This document shows positions 51,455-59,398 of a stretch of 64,000 nt of DNA, piece by piece. The position numbers and the translations under genes are program-made. Under the pieces are notes generated by a model, which did not search any database, was not told the DNA's origin, and worked only from the letters and a program-made list of their open reading frames with translations. Each line of letters starts with the position of its first letter. Within the stretch, counting starts at the first letter, position 1. Source of the stretch: Brachybacterium alimentarium (GTDB taxonomy: Bacteria; Actinomycetota; Actinomycetes; Actinomycetales; Dermabacteraceae); contig NZ_NRGS01000002.1 in the NCBI RefSeq assembly GCF_002332425.1, positions 118,866 through 182,865 on the forward strand, read 5' to 3'.

Positions 51455-51486
51455 CGCCCCCGCCCTCCGTCACGAGGGCGGGGGCG
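51455..51486. terminator. Hairpin terminator downstream of the acyltransferase gene
   Basis: Perfect 13-bp arms (51455-51467 and 51474-51486) close a 6-base loop between the convergent small membrane protein and acyltransferase genes. The left arm is preceded by a second copy of cacgacgcgcccccgcc (51428-51446 region). Confidence 0.8.
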
Positions 51487-51488
51487 TC

Positions 51489-52943
51489 TCACCTGCCGAC
51501 CGTGCGCACACGTGGAGGAGACGCGCTGTCCTCACGAGGAACCCTGGCGCGGATTCTCGACAGCGCCGCCAGGAACAGGCCGACGGCGGCTCCCGCGGTG
51601 AGCACGGTGGTGCCGGCCAGCAACAGGATCAGCACTCCGATCAGGCCGAGCAGCACGGCCTGCAGCGCTCGCCGGGACAAGCGGGTCGGGCGTGCCGGTC
51701 GGCGTCGTTCGATGCTCCCGAGCACTGCGGCGAGGGCGAAGGTCAGCACGATCGAGAGCACCAGCCACCATGGCCGGGTCGTCCACCACATCAGGCCCGA
51801 CGGCTCCGGCAGCGGCATCCCGTCGCGCAGCGCGAGCACCGCGGAGACCCCCGCCATCGCGAGCAGGACCGGCAGGTTCCACAGGTAGATCGTCATGGTG
51901 CGAGCGGTGACGAAGCGCGTGAACGCCTCGATCCACGGATGCGCGCTGAGCTCGGCGAGCGCCGGGCGCAGCAGCGAGAGCGCGGCGGTCTGCGCCGCAC
52001 CGACCAGCAGCAGCGCAATGGTGGGCGGGTTGAGGTGCGCGATGAGATCCGGGGTCCAGATCCCGGCGACCACTCCCCCGATCAGCACGGCGACCGCGGC
52101 CGCTCCCGCACTCCGGCGCACCGCCGGTGACAGTGCGTCGAGCGGCCCGTCGACCAGGAAGAAGCCCAGCTGCTGGAGGGCGAGCCAGACGAAGGCGATG
52201 TTGGTGTATCCGAGGGCGTCGATGCTGGTGAGACCGCGCAGCGCATCGACGGTGACCGCCGCGATCACGAGCATGACGAGCGTGCGCACCGCCGCGCGGT
52301 CGTGCGCGCGCAGCAGAGCGGGAAGGAGTGCTTGGCACGCCAGGAAGACGCCCAGGAACCACAGGGGCTGGCCGTAGCGGACGCCCGCCAGCCCGAGCAG
52401 TTCCGCGGGAACCCCCAGGATCCCGAGCCAGGCGAGCACCATCCCGACGGCCAAGACCGTGACGATCGCCGGCAGCAGCAGGCGGTGCACGCGCCCGACG
52501 ACGAAGTCCGTCGAGGTGCCGCCGCGCGCGAGCAGCCGGCGCAGGGCCAGTGCCCCGGCGAAGCCGCCGATCACGAAGAAGATCGGCATCACCTGCAGGA
52601 TCCACGTGAGCGGCGGGTACCAGGGCGCGTACACCGTGGTGTATTCGAGCACGGGCGCCGTGCCCGTCACCGTGACCCCGACCTGGATGCCGTGCAGCAC
52701 CACGACGGCGAGAACGCACAGTGCGCGCACGAGGTCGATGGCGGGATCGCGCCGGCTGCCAGGGGTGCCCGACGCGGCTGCCGGGTCCATGGTCGCGCGT
52801 ACGGTGCCGGAATCGGTGGCACTGGCGCAGGCGGGGTCGGCGAGGTCGGCGCGGGTGACGGTGGCGGTGGCGGTGGCGGTGGCGGTGATCGCCGTGGCAC
52901 CGTCAGGACGTCGCGCCGCCGGGATGCTGGCCGTGGTGTGCAT
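51489..52943 (-). CDS. Acyltransferase family 3 membrane protein
   Basis: The 484-residue protein has an N-terminal Thr/Ala-rich tract (ITATATATATVT) from a hexanucleotide repeat and then about ten membrane helices. RDPAIDLVRALCVLAVVVLHG is the conserved acyltransferase 3 opening, with the Arg and His, and a later VGRVHRLLLPAIV carries the conserved Arg-Leu-Leu-Pro. Such enzymes move acetyl or succinyl groups onto exported sugars or lipids. GGAGG lies 6 bases before ATG 52943. A frame-open extension upstream to 53168 is not supported. Confidence 0.88.
   Translation of the reverse strand: MHTTASIPAARRPDGATAITATATATATVTRADLADPACASATDSGTVRATMDPAAASGTPGSRRDPAIDLVRALCVLAVVVLHGIQVGVTVTGTAPVLEYTTVYAPWYPPLTWILQVMPIFFVIGGFAGALALRRLLARGGTSTDFVVGRVHRLLLPAIVTVLAVGMVLAWLGILGVPAELLGLAGVRYGQPLWFLGVFLACQALLPALLRAHDRAAVRTLVMLVIAAVTVDALRGLTSIDALGYTNIAFVWLALQQLGFFLVDGPLDALSPAVRRSAGAAAVAVLIGGVVAGIWTPDLIAHLNPPTIALLLVGAAQTAALSLLRPALAELSAHPWIEAFTRFVTARTMTIYLWNLPVLLAMAGVSAVLALRDGMPLPEPSGLMWWTTRPWWLVLSIVLTFALAAVLGSIERRRPARPTRLSRRALQAVLLGLIGVLILLLAGTTVLTAGAAVGLFLAALSRIRARVPREDSASPPRVRTVGR
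52858..52887. repeat. Hexanucleotide repeat (gtggcg, four units) in the acyltransferase gene
   Basis: The gtggcg run encodes the (TA)n tract near residue 20-28. It can change protein length by two residues per unit without frameshift. Confidence 0.75.
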
Positions 52944-53070
52944 GGGGTCCCTCCTCTGGTCCTGAGCAGGAAAGTAGGGACGAGACGCCGGCGTGCACAT
53001 CACTCCTGCGGGCGAATTTTGTCCCCTACCGCGGAGGGAGGCTCCGACGGCCGTGCCCGGCGCGGTCGCT
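52944..53070. other. Short spacer between acyltransferase and kinase genes
   Basis: The 127-bp gap carries the acyltransferase promoter region with AT-rich gcgaattttgtcccc near 53012-53026. No gene is seen. Confidence 0.4.
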
Positions 53071-53988
53071 TCAGACCCCGACCTCTGCCGCCGCGCGCAG
53101 CAGGGCGATGTTCTGAGGATCTCCCTCGTGCTGCGCTTCCCAGTAGTACGACGCGACGAAACGGGCATGGGACAGCGCCTGCGCCCAAACCGGATCCGCG
53201 TTCGCCGCGAGGCAGAACTGCTCGGTCACTGAAGCCATGACCTCCCCGACATCCGACGCGTCGGCACTCGACGGAAGCACACCGCGCAGCACGGTGTGCG
53301 CCTCGTACTCCCGGGGCCCGCAGAGGAGATCGGGATCAATCGCGCACCAGGAACCGTCCGCACGACGCAGCACGTTCTGCGAGCTCAGGTCGCCGTGTGT
53401 CAGGGTCACCGTCGCGTCGGCGGCGAGCTCCTCGACGACGTCGAATGCTCGCCGCACCACTCCCATACCCAGCGCCGCGCCCTCGTGCTCTGCACGCGCA
53501 TGCTGCTCCTGGAGCACCCTGAGCCAGTCCGCGGACCTTGCGCTCAGCCGCGGCGCGTCCGCCGGGGCCGGAACGGATCCGATCCGCCGAGCGAGCTCCC
53601 CTGCGATACGGGCTGCCTCGAGCGGATCCGCCACGGCGGCGAGGGAGGGGCCGTCCAGGCGCTCCAGGAGCAGCGCCCGCAGGTCGGCGTCGGCTCGCAG
53701 GCACTCGACGACGCCGTGCCCGGCGAGCATACCGAGGGCCCGCTTCTCCTCTGCAGGGTCGGCGAGCGGCGAGACGAGTTTCAAGGCTGCGCTCTTCCCC
53801 TCGGAGGTGAGCACGGGAATCACAAGGCTGGTGCCTCCGCCGTGCGCCAGCCCGTCCGGGGTCAGCCACCACCGGTCGCAAACGTCCTGAACCTGCGCCG
53901 GGAGGGAGCCGAGCCACGGGTCTGTGACTCCGTCCTGCGAGCGCAGCCGCTGCCCGAATCCCGGCGGGAGCCGCAGACGCCATTCCAT
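53071..53988 (-). CDS. Aminoglycoside/hydroxyurea phosphotransferase-like kinase (APH(6) type)
   Basis: The 305-residue protein has a protein-kinase-like fold with Lys70 (SAALKLV), the catalytic loop THGDLSSQNVLR (HGD at 198-200) and the metal site AIDPDLLCGPREYEAH (DPD at 218-220). This pattern is closest to streptomycin 6-phosphotransferases and hydroxyurea phosphotransferases. The substrate cannot be assigned from sequence alone. A TAGAGT -10 box ends exactly 6 bases before the ATG, giving a leaderless mRNA. It is divergent from the GNAT gene. Confidence 0.85.
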   Translation of the reverse strand: MEWRLRLPPGFGQRLRSQDGVTDPWLGSLPAQVQDVCDRWWLTPDGLAHGGGTSLVIPVLTSEGKSAALKLVSPLADPAEEKRALGMLAGHGVVECLRADADLRALLLERLDGPSLAAVADPLEAARIAGELARRIGSVPAPADAPRLSARSADWLRVLQEQHARAEHEGAALGMGVVRRAFDVVEELAADATVTLTHGDLSSQNVLRRADGSWCAIDPDLLCGPREYEAHTVLRGVLPSSADASDVGEVMASVTEQFCLAANADPVWAQALSHARFVASYYWEAQHEGDPQNIALLRAAAEVGV

Positions 53989-53994
53989 GACGGC

Positions 53995-54000
53995 ACTCTA
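53995..54000 (-). promoter_or_regulatory. -10 box TAGAGT, leaderless start of the APH-like gene
   Basis: On the minus strand TAGAGT is followed by 6 bases and ATG at 53988. Confidence 0.65.
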
Positions 54001-54038
54001 CCGAGACGGCCGCACGCCTGATCAACGATCATGTGCAG

Positions 54039-54554
54039 ATGGATATCCGCTCCTGCACCGCCGCCGACCTGAGTCTGCTGACCTCGCTCTGGCCGCTCCG
54101 AGGCGAAGTGCACGAAGCGCACTTCGCCCGGCAGCAGGAGGGCCGTTCGGAGTACCTGGTGGCGTGGCGGGACGGCGTCCCGCTCGGTTCAGCCGTCGTC
54201 CGCTGGGACGGTTGCAGCGGAGCGCAAGCCCGAGCCTCCCATCCCGATGCCTTCGAGATCTGCCACCTGCAGGTCCGGCCAGAACGGCGCGGGCAGGGGG
54301 TCGGCACCCAGCTCATCGCAGCAGCCGAGCACGAGGCCCTGACCCGCGGGCATCGCGTGGCAGCCATGGCCGTGGGCGACGACAACGCTCGTGCCCAGCG
54401 GCTGTACGAGCGGCTCGGGTATCGCACGACCGGCATCTTCGACGTCACGGAGTACGACTGGACCGCCGACGACGGGACGCTCCACCACGCCAGGGAGCGC
54501 GATCAGCTGCTCCTCAAGCAGCTCCGGATCGACGACGTGTCCGAGAGGGGCTGA
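54039..54554 (+). CDS. GNAT family N-acetyltransferase
   Basis: The 171-residue protein shows the acetyl-CoA loop VRPERRGQGVGTQLI (R/QxxGxG), preceded by the ICHLQV strand and followed by AAMAVGDDNARAQRLYERLGY, a typical motif B. The substrate is unknown. The start is set at ATG 54039; a GTG two codons earlier is possible. It lies only 50 bases from the divergent APH-like gene. Confidence 0.88.
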   Translation: MDIRSCTAADLSLLTSLWPLRGEVHEAHFARQQEGRSEYLVAWRDGVPLGSAVVRWDGCSGAQARASHPDAFEICHLQVRPERRGQGVGTQLIAAAEHEALTRGHRVAAMAVGDDNARAQRLYERLGYRTTGIFDVTEYDWTADDGTLHHARERDQLLLKQLRIDDVSERG

Positions 54555-54698
54555 TCGGTCCGGCCGGGAGACGCACTGAACAGCCCGGAACACACTGACG
54601 GACCGCCTGCCCCAGGAGCACTGCTCACCCGGACGAGTCCGGCTGCGGCGAACACTTGGGGCCCCGGATCAGCCCTCGCGGGAGCGTGTCGCGAAGGA

Positions 54699-56024
54699 TC
54701 ACCCGTCGGGCGGGGAGCCGGGGTCGCCGTGGGCGCGGTCGTCCCGGAGCCGGGCCCAGTGACGCATCCGCTCGGCGACGGCGCGTTCGTCACCGTGCTC
54801 GGTGGGCTCGTAGAACGTCTGGCGGGGCATGGCATCGGGGAAGTAGCGCTGGCCGGAGAACCCCGTCTCGGTGTCGGGGTCGTAGTCGTAGCCCTCGCCG
54901 TATCCGAGCGTCTTCATCAGCTGCGTCGGGGCGTTGAGGAGGTGCGCCGGTGGCATGAGCGAGCCGGACTGCTTGGCGGCGCGCATCGCGCGAGTCATCC
55001 CGCGGTAGACCGCGATGGATTTCGGAGCCGTCGCGAGATAGACGACGGCCTGGGCGATCGCAAGCTCACCCTCGGGGGAACCGAGCCGCTCGTAGACGTC
55101 CCATGCGGCGAGCGCCTGGTGGATCGCCTGCGGATCGGCCATGGCGATGTCCTCGTTGGCGAAGCGCACGAGCCGCCGTGCGATGTAGAGCGGGTCCTCG
55201 CCGCCGTCGAGCATCCGGGCCAGCCAATACAGGGAGGCGTCGGGGTCGGAGCCGCGCATCGCCTTGTGCAGGGCCGAGATGAGGTTGTAGTGCCCTTCCT
55301 GGGACTTGTCGTACAGCGGAGCGCGCTGCTGGACGAGCTGGGCCAGGCCCGCGGCGTCCAACGGCTGGCGCACGGGCTGCACCTGCTCGATGAGATTGAG
55401 CAGATAGCGTCCGTCGCCATCGGCCATCGCCACGAGCGCCTGCCGTGCCTCCGCGTCCACCGGCAGAGGTTCTCCCATCGCGCGCTCGGCCCGCTCGACG
55501 AGTGTCTTGAGAGCGGCGTCATCGAGCCGTCTGAGGACGAACACCTGGCTGCGTGAGAGCAGCGCGCCGTTGAGCTCGAAGCTGGGATTCTCGGTCGTCG
55601 CGCCGACGAGTACGATCGTGCCGTCCTCGACGTACGGAAGAAACGAATCCTGCTGGGCCCGGTTGAACCGGTGGACCTCGTCGACGAACAGCAGCGTGCC
55701 CTGCCCGATCTCGCGCCGCTTCTGCGCCGCCAGGAACACCTTCCGCAGATCGGCGACGCCGGAGAACGTGGCCGACAGCGGCTCGAACGCCAGACCGGTG
55801 CCCTCGGCGAGGAGCCGGGCGATCGTCGTCTTCCCACAGCCCGGCGGGCCCCACAGCACCATGGACACCAGCCGACGCTCGGCGACCATTCGCCCGATCG
55901 GGCCCTCGGGGGCGAGCAGATGATCCTGCCCGACCACCTCGGCGAGAGTCTGCGGGCGCAGTCGGTCCGCCAGCGGCCGCGATGACTCGTCGGCCTCGAA
56001 CAGTGCTGGTGCGTCGTGGTCCAC
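54699..56024 (-). CDS. rarA: Replication-associated recombination protein RarA (MgsA)
   Basis: The 441-residue AAA+ ATPase has Walker A GPPGCGKT (59-66), Walker B FVDEVHRFN (113-121) and sensor 1 GATTENPSFELN. The C-terminal tetramerisation region carries DKSQEGHYNLISALHKAMRGSDPDA and other RarA/Mgs1 hallmarks. It acts at stalled replication forks. GTG 56024 follows GGAG by 5 bases. The gene lies 54 bases downstream of the MmcQ/YjbR gene on the same strand and may be co-transcribed. Confidence 0.93.
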   Translation of the reverse strand: MDHDAPALFEADESSRPLADRLRPQTLAEVVGQDHLLAPEGPIGRMVAERRLVSMVLWGPPGCGKTTIARLLAEGTGLAFEPLSATFSGVADLRKVFLAAQKRREIGQGTLLFVDEVHRFNRAQQDSFLPYVEDGTIVLVGATTENPSFELNGALLSRSQVFVLRRLDDAALKTLVERAERAMGEPLPVDAEARQALVAMADGDGRYLLNLIEQVQPVRQPLDAAGLAQLVQQRAPLYDKSQEGHYNLISALHKAMRGSDPDASLYWLARMLDGGEDPLYIARRLVRFANEDIAMADPQAIHQALAAWDVYERLGSPEGELAIAQAVVYLATAPKSIAVYRGMTRAMRAAKQSGSLMPPAHLLNAPTQLMKTLGYGEGYDYDPDTETGFSGQRYFPDAMPRQTFYEPTEHGDERAVAERMRHWARLRDDRAHGDPGSPPDG

Positions 56025-56078
56025 CCGTTCTCCGTCCTCGCGCCCTGCGGCGCCTCGTGTGCAGCGGATGCGCTCGCC

Positions 56079-56444
56079 CTACTCGGGACGATCCTTGGCC
56101 GGCGCCCCTCGTGCGGCGAGCCGGTAGGACTCGTCCACGAGATCCTCGACCAGGGACCGCGAGACCCCTTCCCCGGCCCCGACGGAGATCCAGTGCTCCT
56201 TGTCGAGGTAGTGCCCGCGGCGGATCGACGCATGCTCGCGACGCAGCGCGTCCCCGTCGTCGGGCTCGGCCTTGAGCGTGATGATCTCCAGGTCCGGGTC
56301 GTCCTCGGTCACGATCAGGAACACCTTCCCCGCGACCTTCCACACCCGCAGATGCTTGGTGAACGGATACCCGCTGCTCGTGCCCGGCAGTCCGTCGGCG
56401 GTCTCTCGCGCGACCTCCTGGAGGTCTTCGCCGCGCAGGCTCAT
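56079..56444 (-). CDS. MmcQ/YjbR family DNA-binding-fold protein
   Basis: The 121-residue protein has the family pattern GTSSGYPFTKHLRVWKVAGKVF, LEIITLKAEPDD and GHYLDKEHWISV. The CyaY-like fold of YjbR is annotated as DNA-binding, though its function is not clear. GGAG lies 8 bases before ATG 56444. It is upstream of rarA on the same strand and divergent from the TetR gene. Confidence 0.88.
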   Translation of the reverse strand: MSLRGEDLQEVARETADGLPGTSSGYPFTKHLRVWKVAGKVFLIVTEDDPDLEIITLKAEPDDGDALRREHASIRRGHYLDKEHWISVGAGEGVSRSLVEDLVDESYRLAARGAPAKDRPE

Positions 56445-56540
56445 ACCGCGCTCTCCGTGGCGTGCGGCTGCACCGTGGTGCTCTGCATCAGCGTGCCTCC
56501 CCGTCTCGTCGCGGCCGAGTCTCCTCAGCATAACGAGAGT

Positions 56541-56548
56541 GCGTACGC
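56541..56548. promoter_or_regulatory. gcgtacgc palindrome near tataggt in the TetR upstream region
   Basis: An 8-bp self-complementary sequence sits between the two divergent genes, with TATAGG at 56552-56557. It is a candidate operator or promoter part; evidence is limited. Confidence 0.3.
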
Positions 56549-56572
56549 TCGTATAGGTGAGGCCGCCGATCC

Positions 56573-56604
56573 GCGAGGCGGCGAGGCGGCGAGGCGGCGA
56601 GGCG
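56573..56604. repeat. Four exact tandem copies of gcgaggcg before the tetR start
   Basis: An 8-bp unit repeats four times without change between the promoter region and the SD sequence (aggagg at 56612-56617). It forms most of the probable leader. Confidence 0.9.
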
Positions 56605-56621
56605 GCTAGGCAGGAGGCGTC

Positions 56622-57245
56622 ATGCGCAAAGGGATAGCCAACGACCCCGGTCGTCGGCAGCGGATCCGGGACGCTGCGGCCGCCGTGATCGCCGAGGAGG
56701 GCGTCGAGGCGGCCACGTACCGGCGCGTCGCCGCACACGCCGAGGTGCCGCTGGGATCGATGACGTACTACTTCCCGAAACTCACGGACCTGATCACGAG
56801 CGCGTTCGAGCTCCTGGGCGAACAGCTCCGCCCTCGCTACGACACGCCGCTCAGGGAGGCCGTCGACAGGCAAGCGGCGATCGAGGTGCTCGTCGAGGCC
56901 ACCTGCGGCAGCACCCGGGCCACCCCGGAGCAGCTTCGCCTCGGCCGCGAGATGCACCGCTGCGGAAGCCGCAGCCCGACGGTCGCGGCCCAGATCGCCT
57001 CCCTGGAGGCCGAGGCCATCGACGCCCTGCGAACCCACTTCACCGAACCGGCGGCCCGCGCTCTCGACGCCCTCGTGGAGGGCTGGTGGGTCCACCAGTC
57101 CTGGAACCGCGCACCGCTGGATCCCGACATGGTGCGCCGAGCCTTCACCAGCCTGGCCCGGGAATTCGACGGGCCCGACGACCACGAAAAACTCGACGAA
57201 CACGACGAACTTGACGAACCCGAAGAGCACGACGCTGGTCAGTGA
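56622..57245 (+). CDS. TetR-family transcriptional regulator
   Basis: The 207-residue protein has a TetR N-terminal domain (RRQRIRDAAAAVIAEEGVE, then YRRVAAHAEVPLGSMTYYFP, about 11-52) and a helical ligand domain with a conserved Trp-rich LVEGWWVHQSW. The last 22 residues are a repetitive Asp/Glu/His tail (DDHEKLDEHDELDEPEEHD). An AGGAGG box lies 4 bases before the ATG. The target is unknown; the divergent MmcQ gene is the nearest candidate. Confidence 0.9.
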   Translation: MRKGIANDPGRRQRIRDAAAAVIAEEGVEAATYRRVAAHAEVPLGSMTYYFPKLTDLITSAFELLGEQLRPRYDTPLREAVDRQAAIEVLVEATCGSTRATPEQLRLGREMHRCGSRSPTVAAQIASLEAEAIDALRTHFTEPAARALDALVEGWWVHQSWNRAPLDPDMVRRAFTSLAREFDGPDDHEKLDEHDELDEPEEHDAGQ

Positions 57246-57443
57246 CCTGCCCGGACGGACATCACGAGCACGCGCGACATCGTCGGCGTATGGATCGACG
57301 GTCACCGCGTCCGATGAGCACGGCGAGCCGGCGGGCGAGCATGATCGGCGCCATTCGGCACGTCCGCCGGCGCCGCATGTCGTCGGAGTGAACGCGCATC
57401 GTCGCCGGCGCGGACGATGCCAGAACGCATCACGCGGCTCACG
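57246..57443. other. Short gene-free spacer
   Basis: The 198-bp spacer between tetR and a convergent small gene shows no gene, hairpin or repeat I can support. Confidence 0.4.
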
Positions 57444-57665
57444 CTAGTCACGCGGGACGACGGAGACCCCGAAGTCCACGCGGTGGGCCTCATCGTCCAC
57501 GACCAGCACGAGGACCTGCTCGAGCCGCCACCCCTCCCCTTCGGCCTGCGGTTCCGGTGCCGAGATCACGTCCACGCTGTCGAGCAGTCCCTCGGCCACC
57601 AGCCGTCCGCCCTGCCACACGCTGACCTGCTGGCCGCAGAAGGCCTGAATGTCTTCGATGCGCAT
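57444..57665 (-). CDS. Small hypothetical protein, 73 residues
   Basis: The product begins MRIEDIQAFCGQQVSVWQGG and has LLDSVDVISAPE and a hydrophobic LEQVLVLVVDDEAHRVDFGV segment. It is probably a small beta-rich soluble domain. GGAGG lies 4 bases before ATG 57665, which supports a real gene. I do not recognise a family. Its neighbours are tetR (convergent) and an unknown membrane protein gene (divergent). Confidence 0.6.
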   Translation of the reverse strand: MRIEDIQAFCGQQVSVWQGGRLVAEGLLDSVDVISAPEPQAEGEGWRLEQVLVLVVDDEAHRVDFGVSVVPRD

Positions 57666-58038
57666 GCCGCCTCCATCCCGAGCCGTCCGAGGGCCCGTAC
57701 TGTTCCGCTGAGCATGAGTGGTGCCACCGACCTCGGTTCAGCACGGTCCGCCACGAGTGGCGACGAGACTCGTCGACGCCCGCCCGGACCACGGGCGGAC
57801 CGGCGCCCTCGAGGTTCTGATGCCGCGAGCTCTGCTGCAGCTGTTCTCCTCGTCGAGAGATAGCGCAACTCTAGCGCTCGCCCGGTCTCCCTCCGTGCCC
57901 CGTGGCCCCCGCTGCTGCTTCCGCGACCCTGACCGCAGACAACGCGCGGTCACGGACCCCACCAAGTGGTCGGAGGCGGCCTTCCGCCTCTCTCGAAACC
58001 GTAGCCTGCTGGCCGACACCACCGAGGAAGGACACCGA
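57666..58038. other. Upstream region of the unknown membrane protein gene
   Basis: This 373-bp region has no convincing gene; an open frame from 57718 lacks coding features before 58039. A TAGCCT -10-like box near 58001 followed by gaggaagga suggests a short-leader promoter for the next gene. Confidence 0.4.
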
Positions 58039-59103
58039 ATGGCCGACGACCCGATGACCGGAGTGAACGTCCTCCTGGTCGCTGACCCCGGTCTGCCGAC
58101 CGCACGCGCACGGTCCATCGAGGACGAGCTGCAGCAGCTGCTGGACGAAGCGTTCAGCCCACCGATCACGCTGGACGTCCAGACCGCGATGCTGCGTCTT
58201 CGACCCGACGATTCTCTCGACCTCTCCGACGCGATCGACCTCGCCGGCGAGTACTCGTCGCCCGACGCCGTGCTCCTCCTCACCGAGATCCCCCGACTCA
58301 ACGACGGACACCCACTGATCGCCGAGATCTTCCCGGAGGAACAGATCGCCGTGATCTCCTGCCCGACGCTCGGCGCGTTCACCAGCAAGCGCCGCATCCT
58401 CGACACCCTGATGGCCTGCACCCTGCGGCTGAAGCCCACCAGCGCACCTCGCGACTCCTCACGTTTCGACCGGTCCTGGCTGCACTGGGCACAGAGCTCG
58501 GACGGCACCGACCACTCAACGCTCCGAGCGCACCGAGTATCCGGCGGCGCCCGCACGATCCTCGGCATGGTCGCTGGGAACGAACCCCTGAAGACGGCGC
58601 CCCGCCTCTCCAGCGCCCTCGCTGCCGCCTCGGCCACGGGCGCGTTCGGCATCTTCTACAACTCGATCTGGGTCATGTCCACCTACCTGTCGACACCCCG
58701 GCTGCTCGGCGTCGGCGCTCTCGCGATCGTCGCGATGACGGCATGGCTGATCATGAGCAACGGACTGTGGGACTCCCCGAAGCGCGACAATCTCGCTCGG
58801 GTCGTCCTCCTCTACAACCTCTCCACCGTCGTCACCCTGCTGCTCTGCGTCCTCGCGCTCTACGGAGCGCTGGTGCTGCTGATCCTTGCCGGCGGCATGA
58901 TCGTGATCGCCCCCGAATACATGGAATCGGTCATCGACGAAGCCCCCGTGTTCGCTCGCTATCTCGATGTGGCGTGGCTGAGCGCCGCCATGGGCGTCGT
59001 CGCCGGCGCGCTCGGCTCCAGCTTCGATCAACGCACGAACCTCCGCACTCTCACCCACGGCCAGCGTGAGCGTCAGCGCAAGTACGCCGAGAACGATTCG
59101 TGA
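58039..59103 (+). CDS. Membrane protein of unknown function with N-terminal cytoplasmic domain
   Basis: The 354-residue protein has a soluble N-terminal alpha/beta domain (about 8-140; NVLLVADPGL, AVLLLTEIPR, ISCPTLGAF). Four to five membrane helices follow from about 195 to 340, then a charged tail (RTLTHGQRERQRKY). I do not recognise a family with certainty. AGGAAGGA lies 5-10 bases before ATG 58039. Confidence 0.8.
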   Translation: MADDPMTGVNVLLVADPGLPTARARSIEDELQQLLDEAFSPPITLDVQTAMLRLRPDDSLDLSDAIDLAGEYSSPDAVLLLTEIPRLNDGHPLIAEIFPEEQIAVISCPTLGAFTSKRRILDTLMACTLRLKPTSAPRDSSRFDRSWLHWAQSSDGTDHSTLRAHRVSGGARTILGMVAGNEPLKTAPRLSSALAAASATGAFGIFYNSIWVMSTYLSTPRLLGVGALAIVAMTAWLIMSNGLWDSPKRDNLARVVLLYNLSTVVTLLLCVLALYGALVLLILAGGMIVIAPEYMESVIDEAPVFARYLDVAWLSAAMGVVAGALGSSFDQRTNLRTLTHGQRERQRKYAENDS

Positions 59104-59386
59104 GGAGGCGTCGGCGAGTCGTGAGGGCGTGACGGGTGCTCTGCCGCGCTGCGCCACTGCCGCCGGGCGCGTCCGAGAGAGAGATCGACAGTACGTGCCT
59201 CACGGGCTCGAGCGCCACGGATCGCGGTGTGCGGTGTGCGGTGTGCAGCGGCGAAAAGATCATCATGCAGCCGTGAGCAGGATCTGAGCACCCTTGCTTG
59301 CGCGAAGCAGACGGTAACTCACGCGACAGCGGAATAACAGTTTCAATCCGATTAAATTCGGCTTCCTCGTAGGCACGATTAGTGGC
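59104..59386. other. AT-richer intergenic region before the MFS gene
   Basis: This 283-bp stretch becomes AT-rich toward its end (ttcaatccgattaaattcgg). It carries three gcggtgt copies near 59223-59243. No gene or convincing hairpin is visible. Confidence 0.4.
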
Positions 59387-59392
59387 TAGTCT
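59387..59392 (+). promoter_or_regulatory. -10 box TAGTCT, leaderless start of the MFS gene
   Basis: TAGTCT is followed by exactly 6 bases and ATG at 59399. Confidence 0.65.
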
Positions 59393-59398
59393 CGGCTC

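Noticed and set aside
51421..51486. Two copies of cacgacgcgcccccgcc near 51440 considered as a CRISPR-like array
   Set aside because: Only two direct copies with a spacer of a few bases, and the second forms one arm of a terminator.
59223..59245. Three gcggtgt copies before the MFS gene
   Set aside because: The run is short, lies far from the promoter and shows no dyad; it was not promoted to a regulatory feature.
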